Shown one piece after another: positions 7,392-13,240 of a stretch of DNA of 18,490 bases; positions within the stretch are counted from its first letter, which is position 1; every line of letters begins with the position of its first letter. The notes under the pieces are model-generated. The model saw only the letters and a program-made list of their open reading frames with translations. It was not told where the DNA came from and did no database searches. Origin of the DNA: QYOJ01 sp964642545 (GTDB lineage Bacteria > Bacteroidota > Bacteroidia > Bacteroidales > FEN-979); contig CAZXQU010000056.1 in assembly GCA_964642545.1 (NCBI GenBank), positions 1 through 18,490 on the forward strand, written 5' to 3'. Position numbers and translations under genes: made by a program.

Positions 7392-8558
7392 TTAATTCCG
7401 TTTTGCAAAAATAAGCATGCTGATCAGCATTGCAAAGATAAAAAACAAAAGCAACCACATGGCTCGCGGAAGGATATCCACCAGGCTGCCATCCCTGATA
7501 AACAAATCAAGATAGTTATCTATTCCCCAACGCATGGGGGAGATGCTGCTGATAATTTGGATCGCTCTTGGCATGACATGAATGGGGAGAAAAGTTCCGC
7601 TGATAACTCCCATGATCACAACCATTACGGATCCGAAAAGAGCTGCCTGGCTATGGTTACTTGATCCGGCACCTACCAGCAACCCGAACCCCACGGCCCC
7701 GAGAGCTGCAGTGATGGTTGCAACCGTCATCGCAGTAAAACTGCCAGCCATTTCCAGCTTCGGGAACCCAAACACAAGGTGCAGCATAAAGTATCCGACT
7801 GACAGCATCAGTAGAAACTGAACAAGGCATACAAGAAGATATAAAATAACTTTAGCGCCCAACAAGCTCGATAAGGATGTGGGTAAGGTACGAAGCCTGA
7901 AGCTTGCACCCTCGTTTTTCTCACTGATTACGCTTCCTGACAATGGGATGACGATAAAAAACATGGCAAAAAGAATGAATCCCGGGATGTTATTCTGGAC
8001 GGGGTTTGGACTAATTGTTGAGTTTTCCCGGGTAGCCTGTTTCTGGTATATTGGGGGTGTCATTTCCAGGATATCCATGTCATTTAAAGCAGCATTACCG
8101 GGTTGAATGCCTGCAAGTAGCTGTTTCATAACTACTTTTCCGCCAGCACCCTTCAGGATAAAAGTCGCAGCCGTGACCAGGGTAGTTTTGTAAGCTTCAT
8201 TTAATGTAGGGTCTACCACCAATGTTATGGCTGTATCTCCGGCAGAGATAACCACACCAAGAGGAACTTCACCTTTCATGATGGCATCAAAGAGTTCAGT
8301 CTGACTGGTAGAATCTGAATCCACTATGAACATGCCAGAGGCCTTGATGTCGCTTAGAATCTGTTCTCCGAGAACAGAACCGGGAGGGCAGACAATGAGG
8401 ATTGAGCTTTTTTTTACCTGACTTTTCAACGCATTCTCCTGGGCCGTTGTCACTACCAGAATCAGCAATACTGGCATCAGGAAGAGAATCCCAAGTCCGG
8501 GAAGATCCCGAACAAGGATGAGCCATTCTTTCCTTAATGCAGCAAACAGCTTTTGCAT
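7392..8558 (-). CDS. ABC-2 type transporter permease
   Basis: A 388-residue inner-membrane permease of the ABC-2 (ABC2_membrane_3/YhgE-like) type. It has one N-terminal membrane helix (about residues 18-40, GLGILFLMPVLLILVV) and a large external domain (about 45-190). A cluster of about five more helices follows, starting at NIPGFILFAMFFIVIPLSG and ending LLLFFIFAMLISMLIFAK. The SVISEKNEGASFRLRTLPTS segment between helices is a typical cytoplasmic contact region for the ATPase. Such permeases export lipids, polyketide-like products or drugs. No ATP-binding subunit gene is present in this window, so the ATPase must come from elsewhere if the transporter works. The gene starts 8 bases after the methyltransferase stop, consistent with one operon. 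Confidence 0.9.
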   Translation of the reverse strand: MQKLFAALRKEWLILVRDLPGLGILFLMPVLLILVVTTAQENALKSQVKKSSILIVCPPGSVLGEQILSDIKASGMFIVDSDSTSQTELFDAIMKGEVPLGVVISAGDTAITLVVDPTLNEAYKTTLVTAATFILKGAGGKVVMKQLLAGIQPGNAALNDMDILEMTPPIYQKQATRENSTISPNPVQNNIPGFILFAMFFIVIPLSGSVISEKNEGASFRLRTLPTSLSSLLGAKVILYLLVCLVQFLLMLSVGYFMLHLVFGFPKLEMAGSFTAMTVATITAALGAVGFGLLVGAGSSNHSQAALFGSVMVVIMGVISGTFLPIHVMPRAIQIISSISPMRWGIDNYLDLFIRDGSLVDILPRAMWLLLFFIFAMLISMLIFAKRN

Positions 8559-8566
8559 GGACAGCG

Positions 8567-9670
8567 TTAATTATTCCGGCATGCTTCAATGATTGAAACC
8601 GGGGCAATTGTTGAGTATTCGCGGCAAAGGAGAAGACCTGCGCGGCGGATCAGCGATTCGAATTCCTTGCGGGAACGTTCTCTACCTCCCGGCATCGAGG
8701 TTAACATCTGAATATCGATCATTTTGGCAGCAGAAGCTTTATTCGTTTCAGGAATAATCATTTCAATTATAATGACCTTGCCGTTTTCCGGCATTACTTT
8801 CCTGATGTTAGAGAGAATGGTAATACAAACCTCGTCATTCCAGTTATGAAGGATATTCTTTAACATGTATCCATCTGCGCCCTCAGGAATCGACTCCAGA
8901 AAGTTTCCCTCTGTTATCGTAACCCGATTCATTACGTCATACTGTTGTAATATATCTTTCGCTTTTATGAGAGCAGCAGGCAGGTCGAAAAGGATACCCT
9001 GGATTGCCGGATAATTTTTCAGGACATTGGCCAACAGGAAACCCTCTCCTCCACCTACATCTGCAAGTGTTTTGACAGATGAGAAGTTATATGCCTGTAA
9101 AAGGGGAGCCATCCCAAGGGAGGAAAGATCTGACATCGATCGATCAAAAGTTTCGTAATTAATGGGATTGCCGGCAAGGTAGTCGTAGATGTTCTGGTTG
9201 TAATTTTGGTTGAACCCGTCTTCTCCGGTACGTACACACTCGAGCAGCTCCCCTGTTATTTGCCAGTTGAGTTTGCCAAGATGGTGTCTGAGCATCTGAC
9301 GCAATGACCCGTCTCCATCCATCAATGGCTTGGAAAGCCTGGTATTGGCGAATGTCTTGTTGTTTCCTTCACGGAATATATGATGGGATGCCAGGGCTCT
9401 CATTACCCGGTACAAGCTTTCACTATCAGAGTCTGATTCGTTTGCAAGAGTAGTGATCTGTTTATGACCGTCTTTCAGCAACCCGGCAATATTCAGTTCA
9501 GCTGCAACGTAAAGTGATGGCAAGAGATAGAGGTATTGGAATTTTTCGTACAGTACAACATTTCCAGGGAAAGTCCTGTCATGTATTTTGAGTAATGCTT
9601 CCCGAAGCCGATGAATGGCTTTCACAATCCATTTCGGAGGCAGAGATTGCTGATGCGATATATTATTCAT
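8567..9670 (-). CDS. SAM-dependent O-methyltransferase (acetylserotonin/plant-type OMT fold)
   Basis: A 367-residue two-domain methyltransferase of the class that methylates phenolic or other hydroxyls. The N-terminal helical dimerisation domain is visible (YLYLLPSLYVAAELNIAGLL, 46-65, then a winged-helix ESLYRVMRALASHHIF). The SAM site is TLADVGGGEG (201-210), with the acidic ribose-binding Asp229 (FDLP). The segment ILHNWNDE carries His275, the usual catalytic base in this family (often HDWxDE). Its start overlaps the LpxL-like gene stop by 8 bases, so the two are co-translated. Family members often act on aromatic hydroxyls, which hints that the product of this operon has a phenol or an aryl head group. 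That is inference. Confidence 0.9.
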   Translation of the reverse strand: MNNISHQQSLPPKWIVKAIHRLREALLKIHDRTFPGNVVLYEKFQYLYLLPSLYVAAELNIAGLLKDGHKQITTLANESDSDSESLYRVMRALASHHIFREGNNKTFANTRLSKPLMDGDGSLRQMLRHHLGKLNWQITGELLECVRTGEDGFNQNYNQNIYDYLAGNPINYETFDRSMSDLSSLGMAPLLQAYNFSSVKTLADVGGGEGFLLANVLKNYPAIQGILFDLPAALIKAKDILQQYDVMNRVTITEGNFLESIPEGADGYMLKNILHNWNDEVCITILSNIRKVMPENGKVIIIEMIIPETNKASAAKMIDIQMLTSMPGGRERSRKEFESLIRRAGLLLCREYSTIAPVSIIEACRNN

Positions 9671-10544
9671 CGGTCAGGACCTCCCCAGAAGATGGAGAAA
9701 ATTTCCACCGGTTATGAGACCACAGATAGAACCTGGGATCTTCTTTGATGTTATCCTCCAATGCCTTAAAATACCGGTTGGTGAGATCAGGAACCATATC
9801 CACCTCTCCGGGCTTGTTAAGCGGACGGAATTCCACTTCATAAAAGCCACGTTTTAGTTTCCGGTTATGTACATAAAGTACCACTCCTTTTGTTTTCCGG
9901 TGAAGGCTGTCGAGCCCCCGGAAAGCGGCAGTAGGCTGATTTAAAAAATCGACCCACGGGACCTTGGCGTTTTTTGCAGGCCGCTGGTCAGCAGCAAAAT
10001 AGAGACAAATTGGTGTTTTGTCCTGGTTATATAGCAAATACTTATAGGCATCATTGTACTGGTGTAAAAGAAGCCCATATTTCCCTCTGGAATGAAGGAT
10101 CAAATCATCCACAAATTTATTTGACTGCTCTTTGTAAATAGCTACGCAGGTGAAATTGATCTTTAGAACGAGATAAGAGACCCACTCCCAGTTTCCGTAA
10201 TGGCCCGGTGCAAGAATCACATTGACTCCTTCACTGGCATATTTATCAAGGATTTCGGTATTTGTCAGTTTGTAGCGGGAGTCAAAATCACTGATCTTCA
10301 TATGGAAATTAGCAACCGCCTCCACCAGGTAATCGGCCAGGTGTTTATAAAATTCACGTTTAATGTACTTGATTTCGGCTTTTGATTTTTCCGGGAAGGC
10401 ATTCTTGAGATTTTTACACACAACCTTTTTCCTGTATCCCAGTATATAGTACATTATGAAGTAGACAAAAGTAGATATCCCGTAAAAAAAGCTAAACGGC
10501 ATAATGGTTAGAAACCAGATCATCAGACGTAATGAGAGGCGCAT
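9663..10544 (-). CDS. LpxL/HtrB-family lysophospholipid acyltransferase
   Basis: The preferred start is the ATG at 10544 (293 residues, MRLSLRLMIWFL...). A start at 10580 would add 12 residues and overlap the promoter-like element at 10564-10571. A single membrane helix spans roughly residues 6-36. The catalytic signature of the family is an HX4D/E motif; here it is GHYGNWEW, giving His115 and Glu120. Such enzymes move an acyl chain from acyl-ACP (or acyl-CoA) to a lipid hydroxyl at the inner face of the membrane, as in lipid A maturation. This copy opens an operon with an ACP, ligase, methyltransferase and sulfotransferase. A pathway-specific acyltransferase is therefore more likely than the housekeeping lipid A enzyme, though that cannot be excluded from sequence alone. 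Confidence 0.88.
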   Translation of the reverse strand: MRLSLRLMIWFLTIMPFSFFYGISTFVYFIMYYILGYRKKVVCKNLKNAFPEKSKAEIKYIKREFYKHLADYLVEAVANFHMKISDFDSRYKLTNTEILDKYASEGVNVILAPGHYGNWEWVSYLVLKINFTCVAIYKEQSNKFVDDLILHSRGKYGLLLHQYNDAYKYLLYNQDKTPICLYFAADQRPAKNAKVPWVDFLNQPTAAFRGLDSLHRKTKGVVLYVHNRKLKRGFYEVEFRPLNKPGEVDMVPDLTNRYFKALEDNIKEDPRFYLWSHNRWKFSPSSGEVLTDE

Positions 10545-10563
10545 ACGGGTCAAATCTTTTGGG

Positions 10564-10571
10564 CAAAGGTA
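10564..10571 (-). promoter_or_regulatory. Candidate -7 promoter element of the acyltransferase-led operon
   Basis: On the minus strand TACCTTTG followed by C matches the Bacteroidota -7 consensus TAnnTTTG well, about 20 bases before the ATG at 10544. It would start transcription of the acyltransferase, methyltransferase, permease, HTH, BtrH-like, ACP and sulfotransferase genes. No good -33 TTTG sits at the normal distance. The heptad repeat array begins only 11 bases further upstream, so any upstream promoter contacts would fall within it. Confidence 0.45.
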
Positions 10572-10581
10572 ACACAACAAA

Positions 10582-10665
10582 AATAATTACGAACTACGAT
10601 TTTCGAATTACGATTCATCTCTTTATTGCCTGCTGCCCACTGCCAACTGCCCACTGCCAACTGTT
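10582..10665. repeat. Array of twelve degenerate heptanucleotide units
   Basis: Read on the plus strand, the array keeps a strict 7-base period. The first half uses ACGAACT/ACGATTT-like words and the second half CACTGCC/AACTGCC-like words, and the phase is not broken at the switch. The last units alternate exactly (CACTGCC, AACTGCC, CACTGCC, AACTGTT). The final unit touches the stop codon of the DDAH-fold gene (10664). It fills nearly all of the gap between that gene and the acyltransferase gene. It resembles the STRR heptanucleotide arrays of filamentous cyanobacteria in form. Confidence 0.85.
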
Positions 10666-11461
10666 ACCGTACCTCCATAATAAGACAGCTTGGTCCCCCT
10701 GTCCCTTTCACAAACTCAGAGAGATCCAAAGAGAATACAGAGAATCCCTTCTCCTTCAAAGCCCTGATGGCCTGGATATTGGTTTGGTGGGCAATGGCCT
10801 GATGGTTGGATAAGGGGATGACATTGCCGCTAATGAATCCGGTATTTGGCACTTCGATCAACTGGAAACCTTGAAAAAAGGCATCCGGGAAGAGACCCTT
10901 GATGTGCAGAATAGTATCAGGAGATACCAGTGTCATGGTTCCCCCTAAATGGAGAAATGGAGCAGGGACCCTGGCAATCCTGGTTTCATACCCCAGATCT
11001 TTGAGAATATTACTAATCTGTTCTACTCCTGCCTGGTTTGTCCGGGTTGAATGGCCTATGAAGGCGATGTTGTCAGTCAGGATGATATCCCCTCCTTCAA
11101 CTGTTCCAGGTTCCTCAATAGACCCGATACAATGAATACCGATCACTTCAAGCGCTTCTGCCATCCAGGGCTCTTCTCCCATGCGTGTGGGCAGGCCCAT
11201 TCTGACCAGAATGTATCCGCGGGGAGTGCAGATGGCGGTATCCTTGGTGAATACAGAATTGGGATGATTGGGAAGTTCGGCAAGTGTAATCACCTTTTTG
11301 CCAGAACGTTCGATAGTTCGGATCAGATTGTCATGTTGCAAAGCTGCCTTAACAGGATCAGATAATTGCGTAATATTATGGCCTGCAAGATTGGCAATAC
11401 CGAAATAGGAAGGGCCAGGAGAGCATGTAATAAAGACCGGTGTCGGAGGACCCAGAGTCAT
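10664..11461 (-). CDS. DDAH/arginine-deiminase-fold guanidine-modifying enzyme
   Basis: A 265-residue alpha/beta-propeller hydrolase related to dimethylarginine dimethylaminohydrolase (DDAH) and arginine deiminase. The ATG at 11461 is preferred; an in-frame TTG at 11476 lies inside the heptad repeat and would add only repeat-encoded residues. The catalytic set lines up with Pseudomonas DDAH (from memory Asp66, Glu114, His162, Cys249): Asp74 in SVFTKD, Glu122 in VEGGD, His171 in HLGGT and Cys259 in GGPSC. Arg93 and Arg140 match the carboxylate-binding arginines. The substrate-gripping positions differ: Asn68 and Lys73 stand where DDAH has Asp60 and Glu65, so the exact substrate is open. It probably makes citrulline or a relative from a guanidino compound. 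It is separated from the acyltransferase gene by 119 bases and may not belong to that operon. Confidence 0.85.
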   Translation of the reverse strand: MTLGPPTPVFITCSPGPSYFGIANLAGHNITQLSDPVKAALQHDNLIRTIERSGKKVITLAELPNHPNSVFTKDTAICTPRGYILVRMGLPTRMGEEPWMAEALEVIGIHCIGSIEEPGTVEGGDIILTDNIAFIGHSTRTNQAGVEQISNILKDLGYETRIARVPAPFLHLGGTMTLVSPDTILHIKGLFPDAFFQGFQLIEVPNTGFISGNVIPLSNHQAIAHQTNIQAIRALKEKGFSVFSLDLSEFVKGTGGPSCLIMEVR

Positions 11462-11462
11462 C

Positions 11463-11543
11463 GTTTCAGGTTTCAAGTTTCAGGTTGCAGGTTTAGGGCT
11501 TCAGCAACCAGTATCCAGCATCTAGCATCTAGTATCTTGTATC
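11463..11543. repeat. Two heptanucleotide sub-arrays overlapping a gene 3' end
   Basis: On the plus strand, 11463-11504 holds six 7-base units close to GTTTCAG. After four bases, 11509-11543 holds five units of consensus YAGYATC (such as CAGCATC and TAGTATC). The second sub-array runs through the stop codon at 11522 of the small membrane-protein gene and into its last codons. The first ends one base before the ATG (11461) of the next gene. Seven is not a multiple of three, so any gain or loss of a unit would shift the reading frame at that C-terminus. Confidence 0.85.
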
Positions 11544-11992
11544 TGCAGTCCCAACTCCTTTGCCAATACCCCGGCTTTCTCGTTTGCAGTTTCTTTCGAT
11601 GAACATTTCATCACCTCAATTCTGGACTGAGGCGTCCCCGCCTCCAGAACAATCCGGTAATCATCCTGTTGTGTTTCCATAGTCCTGTTACTCAGACTGA
11701 AAGTTCGGTAAAACCTGGTAGTGCGTACAACACGAATTCCATTAAATGAAGATATCGCGATCCACTGGCCTGATCTGAACACCCCAAAGAGCAAGTGGCA
11801 GGTTCGAACCCTGCGTTTCTCCGTATCAACTTCACAAGCACTGCCAGAGAAGCCAACAAAGGCTCCCAAAAGGATCAGGATGGAACCAGTCCAGTAAAAG
11901 GGGAGTAAAATGAGCCCTACTATCACCAGGATGATGCCGGCGAAAGAGCCTCCAGGGCCGAAAGACTTATCCAGTCTGTAAGTTGAACGCAT
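11522..11992 (-). CDS. Small membrane protein of unknown function
   Basis: A 156-residue protein with no family I can name. After a short N-terminal segment it has two adjacent hydrophobic helices (about residues 16-48, AGIILVIVGLILLPFYWTG then SILILLGAFVGFSGS). A soluble C-terminal domain follows with beta-strand character (RRVRTCHLLFGVFRSGQWIAI, then DYRIVLEAGTPQSRIEVMK) and a terminal helix (KETANEKAGVLAKELGL). The layout recalls small bacterial PH-like or YcxB-like membrane proteins, but that is only an impression. The final residues IQDTRC and the stop codon are encoded by a heptad repeat array, so the native C-terminus may have been altered. A -7 element lies only a few bases before the ATG, so the transcript could be nearly leaderless. 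Confidence 0.7.
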   Translation of the reverse strand: MRSTYRLDKSFGPGGSFAGIILVIVGLILLPFYWTGSILILLGAFVGFSGSACEVDTEKRRVRTCHLLFGVFRSGQWIAISSFNGIRVVRTTRFYRTFSLSNRTMETQQDDYRIVLEAGTPQSRIEVMKCSSKETANEKAGVLAKELGLQIQDTRC

Positions 11993-11996
11993 GAGA

Positions 11997-12004
11997 CAAA
12001 GGTA
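11997..12004 (-). promoter_or_regulatory. Candidate -7 promoter element very close to a start codon
   Basis: On the minus strand TACCTTTG matches TAnnTTTG and is the same octamer as the one at 10564-10571. It lies only 4 bases before the ATG at 11992, so transcription would begin at or just after the start codon. Either the message is leaderless, or the match is chance. No -33 element was found; an octad repeat array occupies that position. Confidence 0.25.
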
Positions 12005-12012
12005 GGAAAATA

Positions 12013-12044
12013 GTCATGGAGTCACGAGGTGATGGAGGGATGGA
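12013..12044. repeat. Four-unit octanucleotide array in a divergent intergenic region
   Basis: On the plus strand four 8-base units in series: GTCATGGA, GTCACGAG, GTGATGGA and GGGATGGA. It lies between the divergent membrane-protein and glutaredoxin-like genes. The stretch 12011-12043 matches 18413-18445 at 25 of 33 positions without gaps, in the same orientation. The rest of the gap up to 12118 shows no other structure I can name. Confidence 0.75.
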
Positions 12045-12118
12045 AAGGGAACTGAATTTTTGTCAGTTTAAATGAATGGAAGGCAATTTGTTGTAGACAC
12101 AACCACATAAATAGATAA

Positions 12119-12706
12119 ATGCATATGAAAAAGATTAAATCCTACACCGAATGGCTGGAACATCTGAAAACCAATGATAATGTCTACCTGTTCCTTTATA
12201 AGAAGACTGGAACGGCTGTGAACAGATGCGCCTATGATAATCTTGAGACTGCCTCGAAATCTGCCAGTAATTTGAAAATCTATGTCGCTAATGTAGAAGA
12301 AACCAGGGACATTCATCCTAATTATCCTGTCAATTCTGTCCCAATACTGTTGGAGTTTCAGAAAGGTCAATTGAAAAATACCCTGAAAGGATGTCATGAC
12401 ACGGCATTTTATATCAATCAGTTCGATAACAGAATGGCGGCAATTGCGGCAGAGAAAGAGGGGAAACCATCATACAGCGTAACAGTTTATTCAACACCCT
12501 CATGCTCCTGGTGCACAACGCTCAAGAGTTACTTGCGAAAAAACAGTATTCAGTTCACCGATATTGATGTTTCACGGGACCAGAATGCAGCAATGGAAAT
12601 GGTACGTCGAAGTGGTCAGCAAGGTGTTCCGCAGAGTGTGATAAACGGGGAGGTGATTGTGGGATTCAATAAATCCCGCATAGACCAGTTGCTGGGCACA
12701 AGGTAA
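12119..12706 (+). CDS. Two-domain thioredoxin-like plus glutaredoxin protein
   Basis: A 195-residue cytoplasmic protein with two thioredoxin-fold halves. Residues 1 to about 108 are thioredoxin-like: a VYLFLYKKTG strand, a SVPILLEF segment with the cis-proline at Pro75, and one cysteine (Cys37) where thioredoxins carry the second Cys of CxxC. The first Cys is replaced by Val34, so this half lacks a dithiol. Residues 118-195 are a glutaredoxin/NrdH-like domain with the dithiol site CSWC (129-132), the cis-proline in GVPQSVI (Pro171) and the NGEVIVGFN glutathione-side loop. It probably reduces disulfides or mixed disulfides, with the N-terminal half used for binding. A second in-frame ATG lies at 12125. 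It is followed 50 bases later by the GroES-like gene on the same strand. Confidence 0.87.
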   Translation: MHMKKIKSYTEWLEHLKTNDNVYLFLYKKTGTAVNRCAYDNLETASKSASNLKIYVANVEETRDIHPNYPVNSVPILLEFQKGQLKNTLKGCHDTAFYINQFDNRMAAIAAEKEGKPSYSVTVYSTPSCSWCTTLKSYLRKNSIQFTDIDVSRDQNAAMEMVRRSGQQGVPQSVINGEVIVGFNKSRIDQLLGTR

Positions 12707-12708
12707 AA

Positions 12709-12740
12709 GGGTATGAGAGTAAGAGAGTATGAATTAATTA
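12709..12740. repeat. Octanucleotide array directly after a stop codon
   Basis: Units of 8 bases on the plus strand: GGGTATGA, GAGTAAGA, GAGTATGA and then ATTAATTA, which keeps the phase but changes the word. The array begins two bases after the TAA of the glutaredoxin-like gene and fills most of the gap to the GroES-like gene. Confidence 0.65.
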
Positions 12741-12756
12741 ATAAAACCTGAAAACA

Positions 12757-13044
12757 ATGCAAGAATTACAACCTATCAACCAGAATGTATTGCTCGATAT
12801 GAGTGATGTAAACTATGAGCAGATAACCGCTGGAGGAATCATTATTCCCGATACCGCGAAAGAGAAGAAAAGATGGGCTAAGGTGCTGGCCATGAGCAAT
12901 ATTGAAAACGCTGAGATCAGTGTTGGCGAGACCGTGCTTTTCAAAGAGTATAGTGGATCTGAAGTTGAATTTGAAGGAAAAAAATACCTGCTGATGCCCT
13001 ATGGAGAGATCCTGGCAAAGATCGTTGAGACGGAAGCTATATAG
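12757..13044 (+). CDS. GroES-like co-chaperonin (Cpn10), orphan
   Basis: A 95-residue GroES-family protein. Near the N-terminus is PINQNVLLDM, where GroES usually has PLxDRVLV. The mobile loop region ITAGGIIIPDTAKEK (about residues 23-37) closely resembles the loop that docks on GroEL. The C-terminal half, VGETVLFKEYSGSEVEFEGKKYLLM, is typical of the family. The chaperonin role is capping the GroEL folding chamber. No groEL gene follows; the next gene is convergent. The protein departs from the usual start (QPINQNVLLDMSDVNYEQ), so it may be a second GroES copy beside a standard groES-groEL pair elsewhere, or the genome's only one. The family call is firm, the role is open. Confidence 0.88.
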   Translation: MQELQPINQNVLLDMSDVNYEQITAGGIIIPDTAKEKKRWAKVLAMSNIENAEISVGETVLFKEYSGSEVEFEGKKYLLMPYGEILAKIVETEAI

Positions 13045-13047
13045 TGA

Positions 13048-13109
13048 GCAGTCGGTAGTCGGCAGTGGCATCGAGGAAATGATTTCCTGCCCACTGAGGA
13101 CTACCTACA
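13048..13109. repeat. Mirrored heptad arrays forming an imperfect inverted repeat
   Basis: Three heptads (GCAGTCG, GTAGTCG, GCAGTGG) start three bases after the groES-like stop codon. After a short spacer the complement of the same word family returns (13089-13109). The arms pair as GGTAGTC (13054-13060) with GACTACC (13099-13105), CAGTGG (13063-13068) with CCACTG (13091-13096), and AGGAAAT (13074-13080) with ATTTCCT (13082-13088). It could fold as a long broken hairpin between convergent genes. There is no T-run, so a classical terminator is not supported. From 13110 to 13240 I see only a 6-bp stem (13139-13144 with 13155-13160) and an A-run near 13171. Confidence 0.7.
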
Positions 13110-13240
13110 AGGTCTATTTGCCATCGTGCATACCTCGACTCCGAGTTGGATGGGTCGGAGGGATATTCCCAAAAAACTTTCTCCCTTAGATTGAATGCAA
13201 TCGGGGAGTTGAATATAGGGCCATTCCAGGGTTTTCTTCA

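Noticed and set aside
9663..10544. Housekeeping lipid A acyltransferase (lpxL) as a firm gene name
   Set aside because: The family is clear, but the gene opens a biosynthetic operon with its own ACP, so naming it lpxL would overstate what the sequence shows.
10582..10665. Possible CRISPR array in the repeated intergenic DNA
   Set aside because: Units are 7 bases with no spacers, and there are no cas genes nearby. It is a tandem word array.
11798..11814. A perfect tRNA T-arm look-alike (5-bp stem GCAGG/CCTGC around TTCGAAC)
   Set aside because: No matching acceptor stem, D-arm or anticodon arm is found upstream on the plus strand, no CCA follows, and the minus-strand reading lacks a T-loop. 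The bases are ordinary codons of the membrane-protein gene at 11522-11992.
13139..13160. 6-bp stem with 10-base loop (CTCCGA/TCGGAG) as a terminator
   Set aside because: The stem is short, the loop long, and no T-run follows on either strand at the right place. Too weak to annotate as a terminator.
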